Positions 52,938 to 61,361 of a stretch of DNA of 64,000 bases are shown in pieces (position 1 is the first letter of the stretch; each line of letters starts with the position of its first letter). The notes beneath the pieces are model-generated. The model had not been told where the DNA came from, made no database searches, and saw nothing but the letters and a program-made list of their open reading frames with translations. A program made the position numbers and the translations under genes. Source of the stretch: Acidobacteriota bacterium. GTDB taxonomy: Bacteria > Zixibacteria > MSB-5A5 > GN15 > FEB-12. The stretch covers positions 229,401 to 293,400 of the forward strand of contig DATKXK010000010.1 of NCBI GenBank assembly GCA_035529075.1. The letters run 5' to 3'.

Positions 52938-53104
52938 AATTACGGACAGATATCGACCCCACATCTCATCTCCGGTTGCAGATATAAGAGTAGCGGACTA
53001 ACTCGCGGTCGTATTGCGGTTAGGAGCGGCTGCATGGGCCCAAGGATTCCGGTGTCCTGTGTCAGTCATAACAGTAACCAGATTCAGCCCTGAGGGGGTG
53101 AGTA

Positions 53105-53920
53105 TTGTTGAAACATTTTAGCATCTTCACAGTGGTCATTGCCATCATGCTCGTGTCTGCTTCGTTATTCGCGGCTGACAAGATCGCACCGGTTGCGGCG
53201 AAAGTCAGCGCCGATAATACGGTCACTGTTCCGCTGGAGATCACCAACCAGGACGGTTTAATGGCGATCGACATTCCAATTCGGTTTTCCGATGGTGTGA
53301 CGCTCAAGGAGGTCAACTTTGAGAACACCCGCGTCTCATACTTTGACCTGAAGATCGCCAACATCGACAACGATGATAATACCGTTGTTGTCGGTCTGGT
53401 GACGCAGACGACGCCGGAGCCGAAACCGATGTTAGCAGCCGGGACCGGGTCGGTGGCTAACCTGGTGTTCCAGGTCGACGATCCATCAGTCAGTGAGATC
53501 ACCCTGGAGGCCTTGGAGACGCAACGGCCACATCACTCGATGACTTTCATCTACCTGCCTCCCGATCGCGGGGAAGGCGTTGGGCAGACGAGATCGACGC
53601 CGGAATTCGGAACGGTCTCTGTTTCCCTGTCGGGTAAGCTCGGCGAGGATAATCTTCCGACCAGCTACAGTCTGGCGCAGAATTATCCCAACCCGTTCAA
53701 CCCGACTGCCACGATTCCTTTTTCTCTGAAGGAAGGCGGTGAGTGGAAGGTGACCATCTACAATGTAACCGGACAGGTCGTCGAGGAGATCAGGGGCTAC
53801 GCCGAGGCCGGTCACGTTGACGTTGAGTGGGACGCTTCGGAACTCGCCTCTGGTATCTACTTCTACAAGCTGGAGGCCGGCAGTTTCAAGGCCACCAAGA
53901 AGGCGGTTCTGCTGAAGTAA
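53105..53920 (+). CDS. secreted cohesin-like protein with FlgD/T9SS-type C-terminal tail
   Basis: A 271-residue exported protein starting at TTG after GAGGGGG; a second TTG follows directly. A signal peptide (FTVVIAIMLVSASLFA) precedes a cohesin-like beta domain of about 130 residues (NTVTVPLEITNQDGLMAIDI, FDLKIANIDNDDNTVVVGLV, GTGSVANLVFQV). The last 85 residues start SYSLAQNYPNPFNPTATIPF and end GIYFYKLEAGSFKATKKAVL, a tail typical of FlgD-Ig or type IX secretion sorting domains. It is a possible surface receptor for the dockerin proteins earlier in the window; this pairing is inference. Confidence 0.8.
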   Translation: MLKHFSIFTVVIAIMLVSASLFAADKIAPVAAKVSADNTVTVPLEITNQDGLMAIDIPIRFSDGVTLKEVNFENTRVSYFDLKIANIDNDDNTVVVGLVTQTTPEPKPMLAAGTGSVANLVFQVDDPSVSEITLEALETQRPHHSMTFIYLPPDRGEGVGQTRSTPEFGTVSVSLSGKLGEDNLPTSYSLAQNYPNPFNPTATIPFSLKEGGEWKVTIYNVTGQVVEEIRGYAEAGHVDVEWDASELASGIYFYKLEAGSFKATKKAVLLK

Positions 53921-53961
53921 TCGGAGTACGTTAATAGTAAATCGCGCGTTCAATAAGGCTT

Positions 53962-54002
53962 GAGGATCCTTTCCGCGGTCAGGGCAGGGGTCCTCTTTTT
54001 TT
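53962..54002 (+). terminator. intrinsic terminator of the cohesin-like gene
   Basis: GAGGATCCT (53962-53970) pairs with GGGGTCCTC (53987-53995, including G-U pairs), followed by seven T residues. Confidence 0.8.
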
Positions 54003-54298
54003 CCTCGTCGCACGGTTTGCTGACGCTGCCTCCGTGCGCACGCAGAATCTGCGTGTGACCCGTACCGGTAAGGCCCCAGAGCCTCTGTAATTCCCTCGTT
54101 CTGCGTTGCGTGACAACGTGTTCGCTAAATGGCACTGTGTCGGGCACAATAGTTGTATGTCTTCTGCTATGATTGGGGACAGACGGCAAGCAATACCACC
54201 TGCTCAATATGTCTGTCTTTGACTTGTAGTCACCGGTGCTGAGCGGTCTTGTATGGCGGTTATTCCGCTTCGTTCCGGGTCCCCGGTTTGTGAGGAGT
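54003..54298 (+). other. 300-base gap with possible structured RNA
   Basis: No gene is supported. GACAGAC (54178-54184) pairs with GTCTGTC (54211-54217) and encloses AGCA/TGCT, and further short hairpins follow up to the terminator at 54299. A -10-like TATGAT (54168-54173) lacks a partner -35. It may be a small RNA, but the evidence is limited. Confidence 0.35.
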
Positions 54299-54332
54299 AA
54301 AAGGTCTCGCGAGTACGCGAGGCCTTTTGTTT
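54299..54332. terminator. terminator between structured gap and PP-loop gene
   Basis: AAAAGGTCTCGCG (54299-54311) pairs with CGCGAGGCCTTTT (54316-54328; one G-U pair) around AGTA. T residues flank it on both strands, so it can end the minus-strand PP-loop gene and any plus-strand transcript. Confidence 0.8.
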
Positions 54333-54353
54333 TCTCCGGCAGACCCCCGGGAG

Positions 54354-55379
54354 TCAGCGAATGATGATATTCTTCAGGTCCTCGTCTCCGGCGGGGGGCA
54401 CCATGACCTCGACCGGCTCACCTCCTGCCTCCGCGACCACCCGCACCTGGGGCTGATGGCGCGCCGAGCAGTAGCGGGCGGTTATCATGGCCGCCTGCCG
54501 GATGTTTTCATCGGTGGCCGGTCCTGCCAGCAGGGTCAGTGGCGATCCTGTATCGGGTGCCTGTAGCAGCACGTGGTGTTCCTTTCGGCAGGACAGAACC
54601 CGCTTGTTCTCCTCTTCATTCCTTCCCACGATGACTTTGGTCTGCGGGTTAATGCGGAAGTGCCGCCCGACCCGAAGCAGGTTGAGGTCATCGAACGTCA
54701 GGTGGTCGTTGTGTGCCAGCAGGTCCTGCAACCGGTGGGAGTACCCGGCGTCGGTCAGCAGGCAGCCGGCGGCCGGGGAAGGATAGTCCTCCAGGCCGAA
54801 CTCCTCGGCGAGCTCAAGCTGTCTTTTGCGGCTGCGGCCCGAGATACCCTCCAGCCGGTCACGGTCGACCAGGCCGGCCAGTTCCGGCTCGGTCGGCGGC
54901 AGCAGCAGGGCAGAAAGCGGGCGAAGCAGGCGGCCCTGAAGAGACGACTCCTTCTCCACGAGCCTCAGCCGGTGGCTCAGTTGCGAAAACGGTCGCTGGC
55001 CGAGGACCTCGCCCGTGACGACGAAATCCGCGTTGACCATCTCCATGAAGGTTTTGGCCTCCCGGAGCATGAGGATCCGGCAGTCCACGCAGACGTTCAT
55101 GTGCGCGCCGCGCCCGAAACGCGGATTCTCGACGATATCGACGAACTTCTGGCCCAGGTGCATCAGCTTGACGTTGAAGCCGAATTTCTCGGCTGCCGGG
55201 TACGGATCGGACCCGCAGGAAGACCGGTCACCAAGATCGCATCCAAAGTGGGTAAGAAAGGTCAGGGCCGTGACCTCGATGTTCTGCCGGAGCATGAGGA
55301 GTATGGCCAGCGCAGAGTCAAGACCACCGGAAAACAGCGCTATGGCATGGCCGTGTTTGTCATTACTCGTATGTGTCAT
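54354..55379 (-). CDS. PP-loop tRNA thiolation-like enzyme (ThiI/MnmA superfamily)
   Basis: A 341-residue enzyme with the PP-loop ATP-pyrophosphatase motif ALFSGGLDSALAI (residues 13-25). A CVDC pair lies in AHMNVCVDCRILMLREAK, then GEVLGQRPFSQ and an AAGCLLTD segment with a further cysteine. The last 80 residues form a separate small domain. It resembles archaeal-type ThiI-like and MnmA-like proteins that activate tRNA uridine by adenylation before sulfur transfer. The N-terminal THUMP domain of classical ThiI is absent. Exact tRNA position and sulfur donor are unknown. Confidence 0.8.
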   Translation of the reverse strand: MTHTSNDKHGHAIALFSGGLDSALAILLMLRQNIEVTALTFLTHFGCDLGDRSSCGSDPYPAAEKFGFNVKLMHLGQKFVDIVENPRFGRGAHMNVCVDCRILMLREAKTFMEMVNADFVVTGEVLGQRPFSQLSHRLRLVEKESSLQGRLLRPLSALLLPPTEPELAGLVDRDRLEGISGRSRKRQLELAEEFGLEDYPSPAAGCLLTDAGYSHRLQDLLAHNDHLTFDDLNLLRVGRHFRINPQTKVIVGRNEEENKRVLSCRKEHHVLLQAPDTGSPLTLLAGPATDENIRQAAMITARYCSARHQPQVRVVAEAGGEPVEVMVPPAGDEDLKNIIIR

Positions 55380-55500
55380 TCTCAGCGTGCCGCCGCTTTG
55401 GCATGATTCCCGTTCGCGACTATAGTCAAACGTTCGCGACGCGAGTGCCGTTTGCGTGATAATAGCACAATCCGCGACTTTTTCAAGGTGCTAAATTGCC

Positions 55501-55529
55501 TTGACTTAAAGGACCGGGGCGTCTACCAT
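55501..55529 (+). promoter_or_regulatory. promoter of the mlaEFD operon
   Basis: TTGACT (55501-55506), 17 bases and TACCAT (55524-55529). The start site near 55536 leaves only about nine leader bases before the chosen ATG. Confidence 0.55.
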
Positions 55530-55544
55530 TTCTCCGGGCAGGAT

Positions 55545-56333
55545 ATGATTGTCGTTGATACCATTAACGGTTGGCTCAAGCGTTTCGCTTCTGAGTGCCA
55601 GAACATCTTCTTCTTTGCGCTGCGGATGGTAGCCGCCCTGTTCTCACGGCCGATCTACCTGCGCGAGACCATGGAGCAAATGTACCTGATCGGCGTGGGC
55701 TCGCTGTTTCTTATTGTCCTTACCGGTCTCGTCTCGGGACAGGGGTTTGCCCTGGCCTTCTCCCAGGAGCTGGCGCTGTTCGGCGCCAAGGATTACCTGG
55801 GCCGGATCATGTCGCTGGCGATCGTCCGGGAGCTGGGGCCGAGCCTGGCCGGCCTGATGATAGCCGCGCGCGTCGCCTCGGGGATTACCGCCGAAATCGG
55901 CGCCATGAAGTCTTCCAACCAGCTTGACGCGCTGGTGGCATTCGGTATCGATCCGTTCAAGAAGATCGCGGCGCCGCGGCTCATTTCGCTCATGGTCATG
56001 GTGCCGGCTCTCACCATCATCTGCGACACCGTGGCAATCCTCGGCGGGTGGATGGTGGCGACGCTTATTGCCAATGTTACTTCCACCACATACTGGGCAA
56101 ACGTGAGGTATAAACTGACCTTCGGGAACATGCTCATGGGCTTCCTGAAACCGGTTGTCTTCTCGCTGATAATTGCGTTCATATCATGCTATAAGGGATT
56201 TACGTCCGAGGGCGGCACCAAGGGCGTGGGGCGCGCCACGACGAATTCAGTGGTTCTGTCCTCCATACTCATACTGGTGTTCAGTTTTCTGATTACGAAG
56301 ATTCTCGGCCCGGTGGTCAGGGGATACATGTGA
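55545..56333 (+). CDS. mlaE: MlaE-family lipid transport permease
   Basis: The ATG at 55545 is chosen because a promoter lies directly upstream and the resulting 262 residues match the family length; an in-frame TTG 93 bases earlier would add a poorly conserved segment. Five or so membrane spans are visible, with the family signature IVRELGPSLAGLMIAARVAS and IGAMKSSNQLDALVAFGIDP. With MlaF and MlaD it forms the inner-membrane complex that moves phospholipids between the two membranes. Its stop shares GTGA with mlaF. Confidence 0.92.
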   Translation: MIVVDTINGWLKRFASECQNIFFFALRMVAALFSRPIYLRETMEQMYLIGVGSLFLIVLTGLVSGQGFALAFSQELALFGAKDYLGRIMSLAIVRELGPSLAGLMIAARVASGITAEIGAMKSSNQLDALVAFGIDPFKKIAAPRLISLMVMVPALTIICDTVAILGGWMVATLIANVTSTTYWANVRYKLTFGNMLMGFLKPVVFSLIIAFISCYKGFTSEGGTKGVGRATTNSVVLSSILILVFSFLITKILGPVVRGYM

Positions 56334-57124
56334 TCGAGTTTAGGAACATAGACTTTTCCTATGGCGACCAGGTCGTGCTCACGGACGTCTCGTTCAGGGT
56401 CGGCCGGGGAGAATCCGTGGTCGTTATGGGCCCGTCCGGTTCCGGGAAATCGACCATCCTCCGGCTGATCCTCGGCCTTGAGTGTCCGCAGTCGGGCGAA
56501 ATCCTGATCAACGGCCGGAACGTGTGCGTCATGAAGGAGGCCGAGAAGCGGGAAATCCGTAAGCAGATCGGCATGGTGTTTCAGGACGGTGCCCTGTTCG
56601 ACTCCATGACGGTGGGGGAAAACGTCGGCTACTACCTGCTCGAGTACACGAACATGACTTGGCCCGAGATCAGTCAGAAAGCGTCACGGATGCTCGGCTT
56701 TGTCGGTCTGGATCCGGACGAGGTGGGCGACAAGCTCCCGGAGCACCTCTCGGGTGGCCAGCGGCGGCGGGTGGCTATCGGCCGGGCACTCTTGTCCACG
56801 GATCCCAAGATCATGCTGTATGACGAGCCCACCACGGGGCTGGACCCGGCCATGACGGACGCCGTGCTGTCGCTCATCATGAAGCTGCAGGAGACCAGAG
56901 GAATCTCGTCGGTGGTGGTCACGCACCAGATCGCCGACGTCCTCGGGATACCCGGCCGGTTCGTGGTGCTTACCGACGGGCGGGTGGTGTTTGACGGTAC
57001 GCTCGAGGAGTTGCGCGAAAGTCGCGAACTCGATGTGCTTAGTTTTCTGGCGCCGTTCCGGCTGTCCATGGCCGACGTGGCGCGGCGGAAATTCATAACT
57101 ACTCAACGCGCGGGCGGAGAATGA
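56330..57124 (+). CDS. mlaF: MlaF-family ABC ATPase
   Basis: A 264-residue ATPase starting at GTG overlapping the mlaE stop. Motifs are GPSGSGKST (Walker A), LSGGQRRRVAIGRALL (signature), MLYDEPTTGLDP (Walker B) and VVTHQIADVLGI (H-loop). The order mlaE-mlaF-mlaD fixes the assignment. It energises lipid transport through the MlaE permease. Confidence 0.93.
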   Translation: MIEFRNIDFSYGDQVVLTDVSFRVGRGESVVVMGPSGSGKSTILRLILGLECPQSGEILINGRNVCVMKEAEKREIRKQIGMVFQDGALFDSMTVGENVGYYLLEYTNMTWPEISQKASRMLGFVGLDPDEVGDKLPEHLSGGQRRRVAIGRALLSTDPKIMLYDEPTTGLDPAMTDAVLSLIMKLQETRGISSVVVTHQIADVLGIPGRFVVLTDGRVVFDGTLEELRESRELDVLSFLAPFRLSMADVARRKFITTQRAGGE

Positions 57125-57175
57125 GCAGCCGGTTGGCGCACGCAGCGCAGGTTTGAGAGAAGCGGGGTCGAAGAT

Positions 57176-58111
57176 ATGAAGCGTTCGGTCAGGCTGAAGT
57201 GGAGTAACCTGCAGGTAGGGGCCCTGATCACGGTCGTCATTGCCGTCGCGCTCTGGGCTTCATTCAGCGGCGGTGGAACATCGATATTCGAGCGCAAGCA
57301 GAAGTTCGTCTGTTATTTCAGGAACGTCGACGGCCTGGTGCGCGGCTCTCCGGTGTGGATGGCCGGCATGGAGGTCGGTAACGTCCGTTCCCTGGAGTTC
57401 GCCAACCTCGATTCCCTGCGCCGGGTGCGCGTCGTCTGCGCCGTCAAGACATCCATCTGGCCACAGCTGACCTCCAAGTCCGAGGTGCTCCTCGGCAGCA
57501 TCGGATTCCTGGGTGACAAGTACATCGAGATCATCCCGGGCGACGTCGGCGGCGTGCCGATAGCGCCGATGACTATTATCCGTACCCGTGACGCGGGTGA
57601 CGTCAAGGCAGTGTTCAAAGAAGCGGAGCAGGCCGCCGCCACCGCCGGATCGGTCCTCGCGAACATCGACACGCTGCTCGACCGGATGAACCGGGGGGAA
57701 GGCACGCTGGGCAAGATTGCCACCCGGGACGATTTGTACATCCAGATGACGAAGCTGGCGGCCAACCTGACGAAGCTGACGGCGGACCTTCAGCGTAACC
57801 AGGAGCGCGTGGTCTCGTCGATGGAGCGACTGTCGCTTTCCGTTGAGAACGTCAGCGATCGGGTCAACGAGAATACCGGGACGCTCGGCAGGATCATGAA
57901 CGATCCCGCTCTTTACGACAACCTGAGCGCCACCTCGGCGCGGCTGGACACCATCATGATGCGGATAAACTCGGCCGACGGCAGCCTCGGGCTGCTGGTT
58001 CAGGACACGGCCTTATACACGGAAATCGTGGAACTGCTCGACCGGGTGAGCAATCTCGTTTCGGATATCGAGAAAAACCCGCGCAAGTACTTCAAGTTCT
58101 CGGTGTTTTAG
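57176..58111 (+). CDS. mlaD: MlaD-family MCE-domain protein
   Basis: A 311-residue membrane-anchored protein with one N-terminal span (LQVGALITVVIAVALWASF) and an MCE domain (about 40-125). This contains YFRNVDGLVRGSPVWMAGME, VLLGSIGFLGDKYIEIIPG. MCE rings form the periplasmic lipid channel on MlaFE. Residues 150-310 are a long helical, heptad-rich tail with GTLGKI/GTLGRI repeats, longer than in E. coli MlaD. It may form a tube toward the outer membrane as in PqiB- or LetB-like proteins; that is inference. MlaC and MlaB are not next to it. Confidence 0.9.
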   Translation: MKRSVRLKWSNLQVGALITVVIAVALWASFSGGGTSIFERKQKFVCYFRNVDGLVRGSPVWMAGMEVGNVRSLEFANLDSLRRVRVVCAVKTSIWPQLTSKSEVLLGSIGFLGDKYIEIIPGDVGGVPIAPMTIIRTRDAGDVKAVFKEAEQAAATAGSVLANIDTLLDRMNRGEGTLGKIATRDDLYIQMTKLAANLTKLTADLQRNQERVVSSMERLSLSVENVSDRVNENTGTLGRIMNDPALYDNLSATSARLDTIMMRINSADGSLGLLVQDTALYTEIVELLDRVSNLVSDIEKNPRKYFKFSVF

Positions 58112-58189
58112 ACTTCCGAGCCGCCGGCTCGGTCAGAATGTGGGCAACCGGATCGCAACGGTACGCGGGGCGGCCTTGCAGACAGCTCC

Positions 58190-60469
58190 TTACACCGTCT
58201 GGACCGCCAGCATATACTCCAGCAGACTCAGCACCCCCTGCTTGCCGGCGTCGCCGACTTCCAGCGGCGGGCCGACACAGCTCGGGCACCCTGACGCACA
58301 CGGGCAATGCCGCACGTGTTCGCGGCAGGCCTCGATCAGGTGATCCGATTCCGCGAAGATCTTTTCGGACAGCCCCACCCCGCCGGGGATATTTTCGTAG
58401 ATGTACACGGTCGGCCGTTCCGTAAACGGCGCCCGGACTTGGGAGACCGAGCGCAAGTCGCGGTGATCGCACATTACCCACAGGGGGGCTATCTTGCCGA
58501 GAACGTTGGCCAGGCCTCGCAGCGCGCCGCCGAAGTTCTGGCGCTCGACATTGACCTTGAGTGGGACGTCGCCGGGGAAGGAGTACCAGAAAGCATGGGT
58601 GTGCATTTCCAGTTCCGGCATTTTCAGTTCACCGGAGCCGACGTTTTCGTGGGTCTGGAACTTGACCTTCTTGAACAGCACGGTGGTGGAGGAAATCGAC
58701 ACTTCGCCGTGGCAGCTGCGGGCGTCGTCGAGTGTTTTCTTCTCGTCGTCGGTCGACAGGACTTTCAGGTCGGTCTTGGTCTCGGCGTCGGTGAAGTAGT
58801 CAACCTCGACCTCCTTGACGTACGCCTTCTTTCCCTCCCAGTCGAGCCTGGTCACCTGGTACTGTTCCGCGCCGTGAAGGTAGATGGCCTCCGGGTGCAG
58901 GAAGATGGGGGCGGAGTAGTAGTCCACCTCGCCGATCACCTCGGCGTTGCGTGATTCGTTGAGGATGACGAAGTTGTCCGGCGAGGCCGACCGCAACGAT
59001 ACCTGCTGGGCAGGGTAAATCTCCGACGACCAGTGGTAGCGGTCCGCCGTTCGCCGCACGACGTTTTCGGAGGCCAGGTAGTCAAGGATCTTGCCGCTGC
59101 CGATGTCCCGGGCGTACTCGTCCTCGTCAAACGGCAATTCAAAGACCGCACACTTGAGGTGGTTGGTCTTGATTATCAGGTTCTCGGGATCGATGATACC
59201 GGACTCCGGCGTACGCTCGAACACGTACTTGGGCTCGACGCACAGGAACTGATTTATGGGCGAGGAATTGGCCACCATTACGGTCAGGGAGTTACCGGAG
59301 CGCCGTCCGGCTCGTCCCGCCTGCTGCCAGAGCGAAGCGATTGAGCCGGGATAGCCGACGATTATGGAGACGTCGAGCGCCCCGATATCGATACCGAGCT
59401 CGAGCGCGTTGGTCGATACCACCCCCGTGACGGTGCCGTTGCGCAGCCCCTGTTCGATGCGGCGCCGCTCGTTCGGAAGGTAACCGCCCCGGTAACCCGC
59501 TATAGTGATACCGTGCCCGAAATCCCCCTTCAGTTCGCGTTGCAGGTACGTCAGCAGGACTTCGACATACAGCCGGTAGTGCGCGAACACGATGGTCTGA
59601 ATCTTCTCTCTGAGGAAAAGCGCGGCCAGCCTGGCCGCTTCGTTGACGGCCGACTTGCGGATACCCAGTTGCGGATTGATGACCGGCGGGTTGTACAGGA
59701 TGAAGTGCTTTTCGCCGGCCGGCGCGCCGTTGTTGTCCACCAGCGTGACGGGGCGGCCGATAATGCGCTCAGCCAGCTCATCCGGATTGGCTATGGTAGC
59801 CGAACAGCAGATAAACACCGGATCGGACCCGTAGAACCGGCAGATGCGGCTCAGCCGTTTGATGACGTTGGCAAGGTGGGAGCCAAATATCCCCCGGTAG
59901 TGGTGGACCTCGTCGATCACCACGTACTTGAGGTTCTCAAAGAGCTTGATCCACTTGGTGTGGTGCGGCAGGATGCCGGTGTGAAGCATGTCGGGGTTGG
60001 TGATGACGATGTGCCCCGCACTGCGGACAGCCCGCCGGGCATTGACCGGCGTGTCCCCGTCGAAGGTGTACGTCTTGATGTCGACCTCGAGCCTCTGCAC
60101 CATGTCGTGCAGTTCCGACAGTTGATCCCGCGAGAGCGCCTTGGTGGGGAAGAGGTACAGGGCGCGGGTCCCCGGCGACTGGAGAATCCGGTTGAGTACG
60201 GGGATATTGTAGCAGAGCGTCTTGCCCGAAGCCGTCGGCGTGACCACGACCACGTCCTTGTCATCCATGATCGCTCGTATAGCTTCACCCTGGTGGGTGT
60301 ACAGGCGCGAGATACGCTTTTCGGCCAGAGCGGAGATCAGCCGGCGGTCGAGGCCGTCGGGAAAATCAACGTACCGCGCCTCCCGAGCGGGAAAGGTCTG
60401 CCAGTGGCTGATACACCGGCTGACGGCACGGTCACTTCTGAGAAAGTCAATGATCTGTTCGAGGTTCAT
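58190..60469 (-). CDS. DEAD/DEAH-box helicase with DUF1998 (MrfA/YprA-like)
   Basis: A 759-residue superfamily 2 helicase. Motif I is TPTASGKT (K83), motif II is DEVH in VVIDEVHHYRG, motif III SAT in ICCSATIANPDEL and motif VI QAGRAGRR. The C-terminal DUF1998 region has the zinc cysteines C-P-C-x3-C-x2-C (HCPCASGCPSC) near the end. In Bacillus, MrfA is a mitomycin-repair helicase of this type. It is 21 bases downstream of the archaemetzincin-like gene and likely shares its transcript. Confidence 0.92.
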   Translation of the reverse strand: MNLEQIIDFLRSDRAVSRCISHWQTFPAREARYVDFPDGLDRRLISALAEKRISRLYTHQGEAIRAIMDDKDVVVVTPTASGKTLCYNIPVLNRILQSPGTRALYLFPTKALSRDQLSELHDMVQRLEVDIKTYTFDGDTPVNARRAVRSAGHIVITNPDMLHTGILPHHTKWIKLFENLKYVVIDEVHHYRGIFGSHLANVIKRLSRICRFYGSDPVFICCSATIANPDELAERIIGRPVTLVDNNGAPAGEKHFILYNPPVINPQLGIRKSAVNEAARLAALFLREKIQTIVFAHYRLYVEVLLTYLQRELKGDFGHGITIAGYRGGYLPNERRRIEQGLRNGTVTGVVSTNALELGIDIGALDVSIIVGYPGSIASLWQQAGRAGRRSGNSLTVMVANSSPINQFLCVEPKYVFERTPESGIIDPENLIIKTNHLKCAVFELPFDEDEYARDIGSGKILDYLASENVVRRTADRYHWSSEIYPAQQVSLRSASPDNFVILNESRNAEVIGEVDYYSAPIFLHPEAIYLHGAEQYQVTRLDWEGKKAYVKEVEVDYFTDAETKTDLKVLSTDDEKKTLDDARSCHGEVSISSTTVLFKKVKFQTHENVGSGELKMPELEMHTHAFWYSFPGDVPLKVNVERQNFGGALRGLANVLGKIAPLWVMCDHRDLRSVSQVRAPFTERPTVYIYENIPGGVGLSEKIFAESDHLIEACREHVRHCPCASGCPSCVGPPLEVGDAGKQGVLSLLEYMLAVQTV

Positions 60470-60490
60470 CGGCGTCAGCAGGGAGTCGGC

Positions 60491-61051
60491 CTATATTACC
60501 CGAATCAATTCGCGGCGGCATATGTCGCAGAACTTCTCCGACTTGTTGTCAATGTCGAGCATAATCTGGCTGAAGTAGTTCACGCACTTGGGGTTTCGGC
60601 ATTCCGTCAGGTCGAACAAGTGGCCCAGTTGGTGCACCACCTCTTTAAAAAGCCGCGGGTAAATTTTGCTTTCGTCCTCCGGCAGCCCGTAGAACTCCTG
60701 CCGCATCCGGTAAAGTGCCACCACGGCGGTCCCCGAGAGCGTATCACCCCAACTCATCACGTAACTCTCATCGGGTAAATAGAGGTCCTCTTCGCAGATG
60801 GCAATCACTTTTTCCCGGTTGTTCGCCTTGGTGCGCTCTATCTTGGAGAGTACGACCTGGGCGTAGTACTGGTTGCGGACAACGTTGTGTCCCTCCTGGG
60901 GCATTTTCATGCCCTTGAGGATATCCACCGAGCGATTGAATATGGGCCCGAGGTGAGTGGCCAGCTTGTTGACCATCATGAAGTCAACATCACCCAGCGG
61001 GACTACGACAATTTTCGGCTTCAGAATGGCCATGGGACGCGCTGTTTTCAC
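60491..61051 (-). CDS. archaemetzincin-like protein with degenerate active site
   Basis: The GTG at 61051 overlaps the stop of the upstream 64-residue gene (GTGA), giving 186 residues; an ATG six codons later (61033) is an alternative. The N-terminal KIVVVPLGDVD and the C-terminal cysteine set (C151, C156, C175, C178) match archaemetzincins. The protease motif HExxHxxGxxHC instead reads HQLGHLFDLTEC: catalytic Glu141 is Gln, Gly147 is Asp, the third histidine ligand is Glu150, and the Met-turn Met is absent. The structural cysteine zinc site is kept but peptidase activity is probably lost or altered. It is coupled to a tiny zinc-ribbon gene and a helicase gene. Confidence 0.8.
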   Translation of the reverse strand: MKTARPMAILKPKIVVVPLGDVDFMMVNKLATHLGPIFNRSVDILKGMKMPQEGHNVVRNQYYAQVVLSKIERTKANNREKVIAICEEDLYLPDESYVMSWGDTLSGTAVVALYRMRQEFYGLPEDESKIYPRLFKEVVHQLGHLFDLTECRNPKCVNYFSQIMLDIDNKSEKFCDICRRELIRVI

Positions 61052-61242
61052 TTCTTTGCCACGAAGAAGCGACTCTTTGAACCTGTTGGCGAGACCTTTA
61101 CCACCGCCCTGGCCGCACATCGGGGGCACCACCCCACGAAGGCGCTCCCGTCACGGTTGAGGTAAATGCGAGAGTATATGTTGCAACACCTGAAGTGCAT
61201 GCCTATGAAAGGCCGCTTTCGCCTGCCGCGTTCTTCGGTCAT
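61048..61242 (-). CDS. small zinc-ribbon-like protein
   Basis: A 64-residue protein, ATG at 61242 after GGGG. It has the pattern RPFIGMHFRCCNIYSRIY...GWCPRCAARAVVKVSP, with a CC pair and a CxxC pair that could bind one metal. Its stop overlaps the GTG of the archaemetzincin-like gene. The family is small and uncharacterised but conserved in sequence, to my knowledge; function unknown. Confidence 0.75.
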   Translation of the reverse strand: MTEERGRRKRPFIGMHFRCCNIYSRIYLNRDGSAFVGWCPRCAARAVVKVSPTGSKSRFFVAKK

Positions 61243-61361
61243 CACAACCCCATAATACAACAAATTGTCTCACGATGAAAAGACTAAGTGGCAGCCGGGC
61301 GATGCCCACGGCGCCGGATGCCGGTCGCGGCGAGAACCGACCCGTCCGTCCGGCCCGGGGC

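Noticed and set aside
59513-60778. 421-codon plus-strand frame opposite the helicase
   Set aside because: It is antisense to conserved helicase motifs and has no recognisable product.
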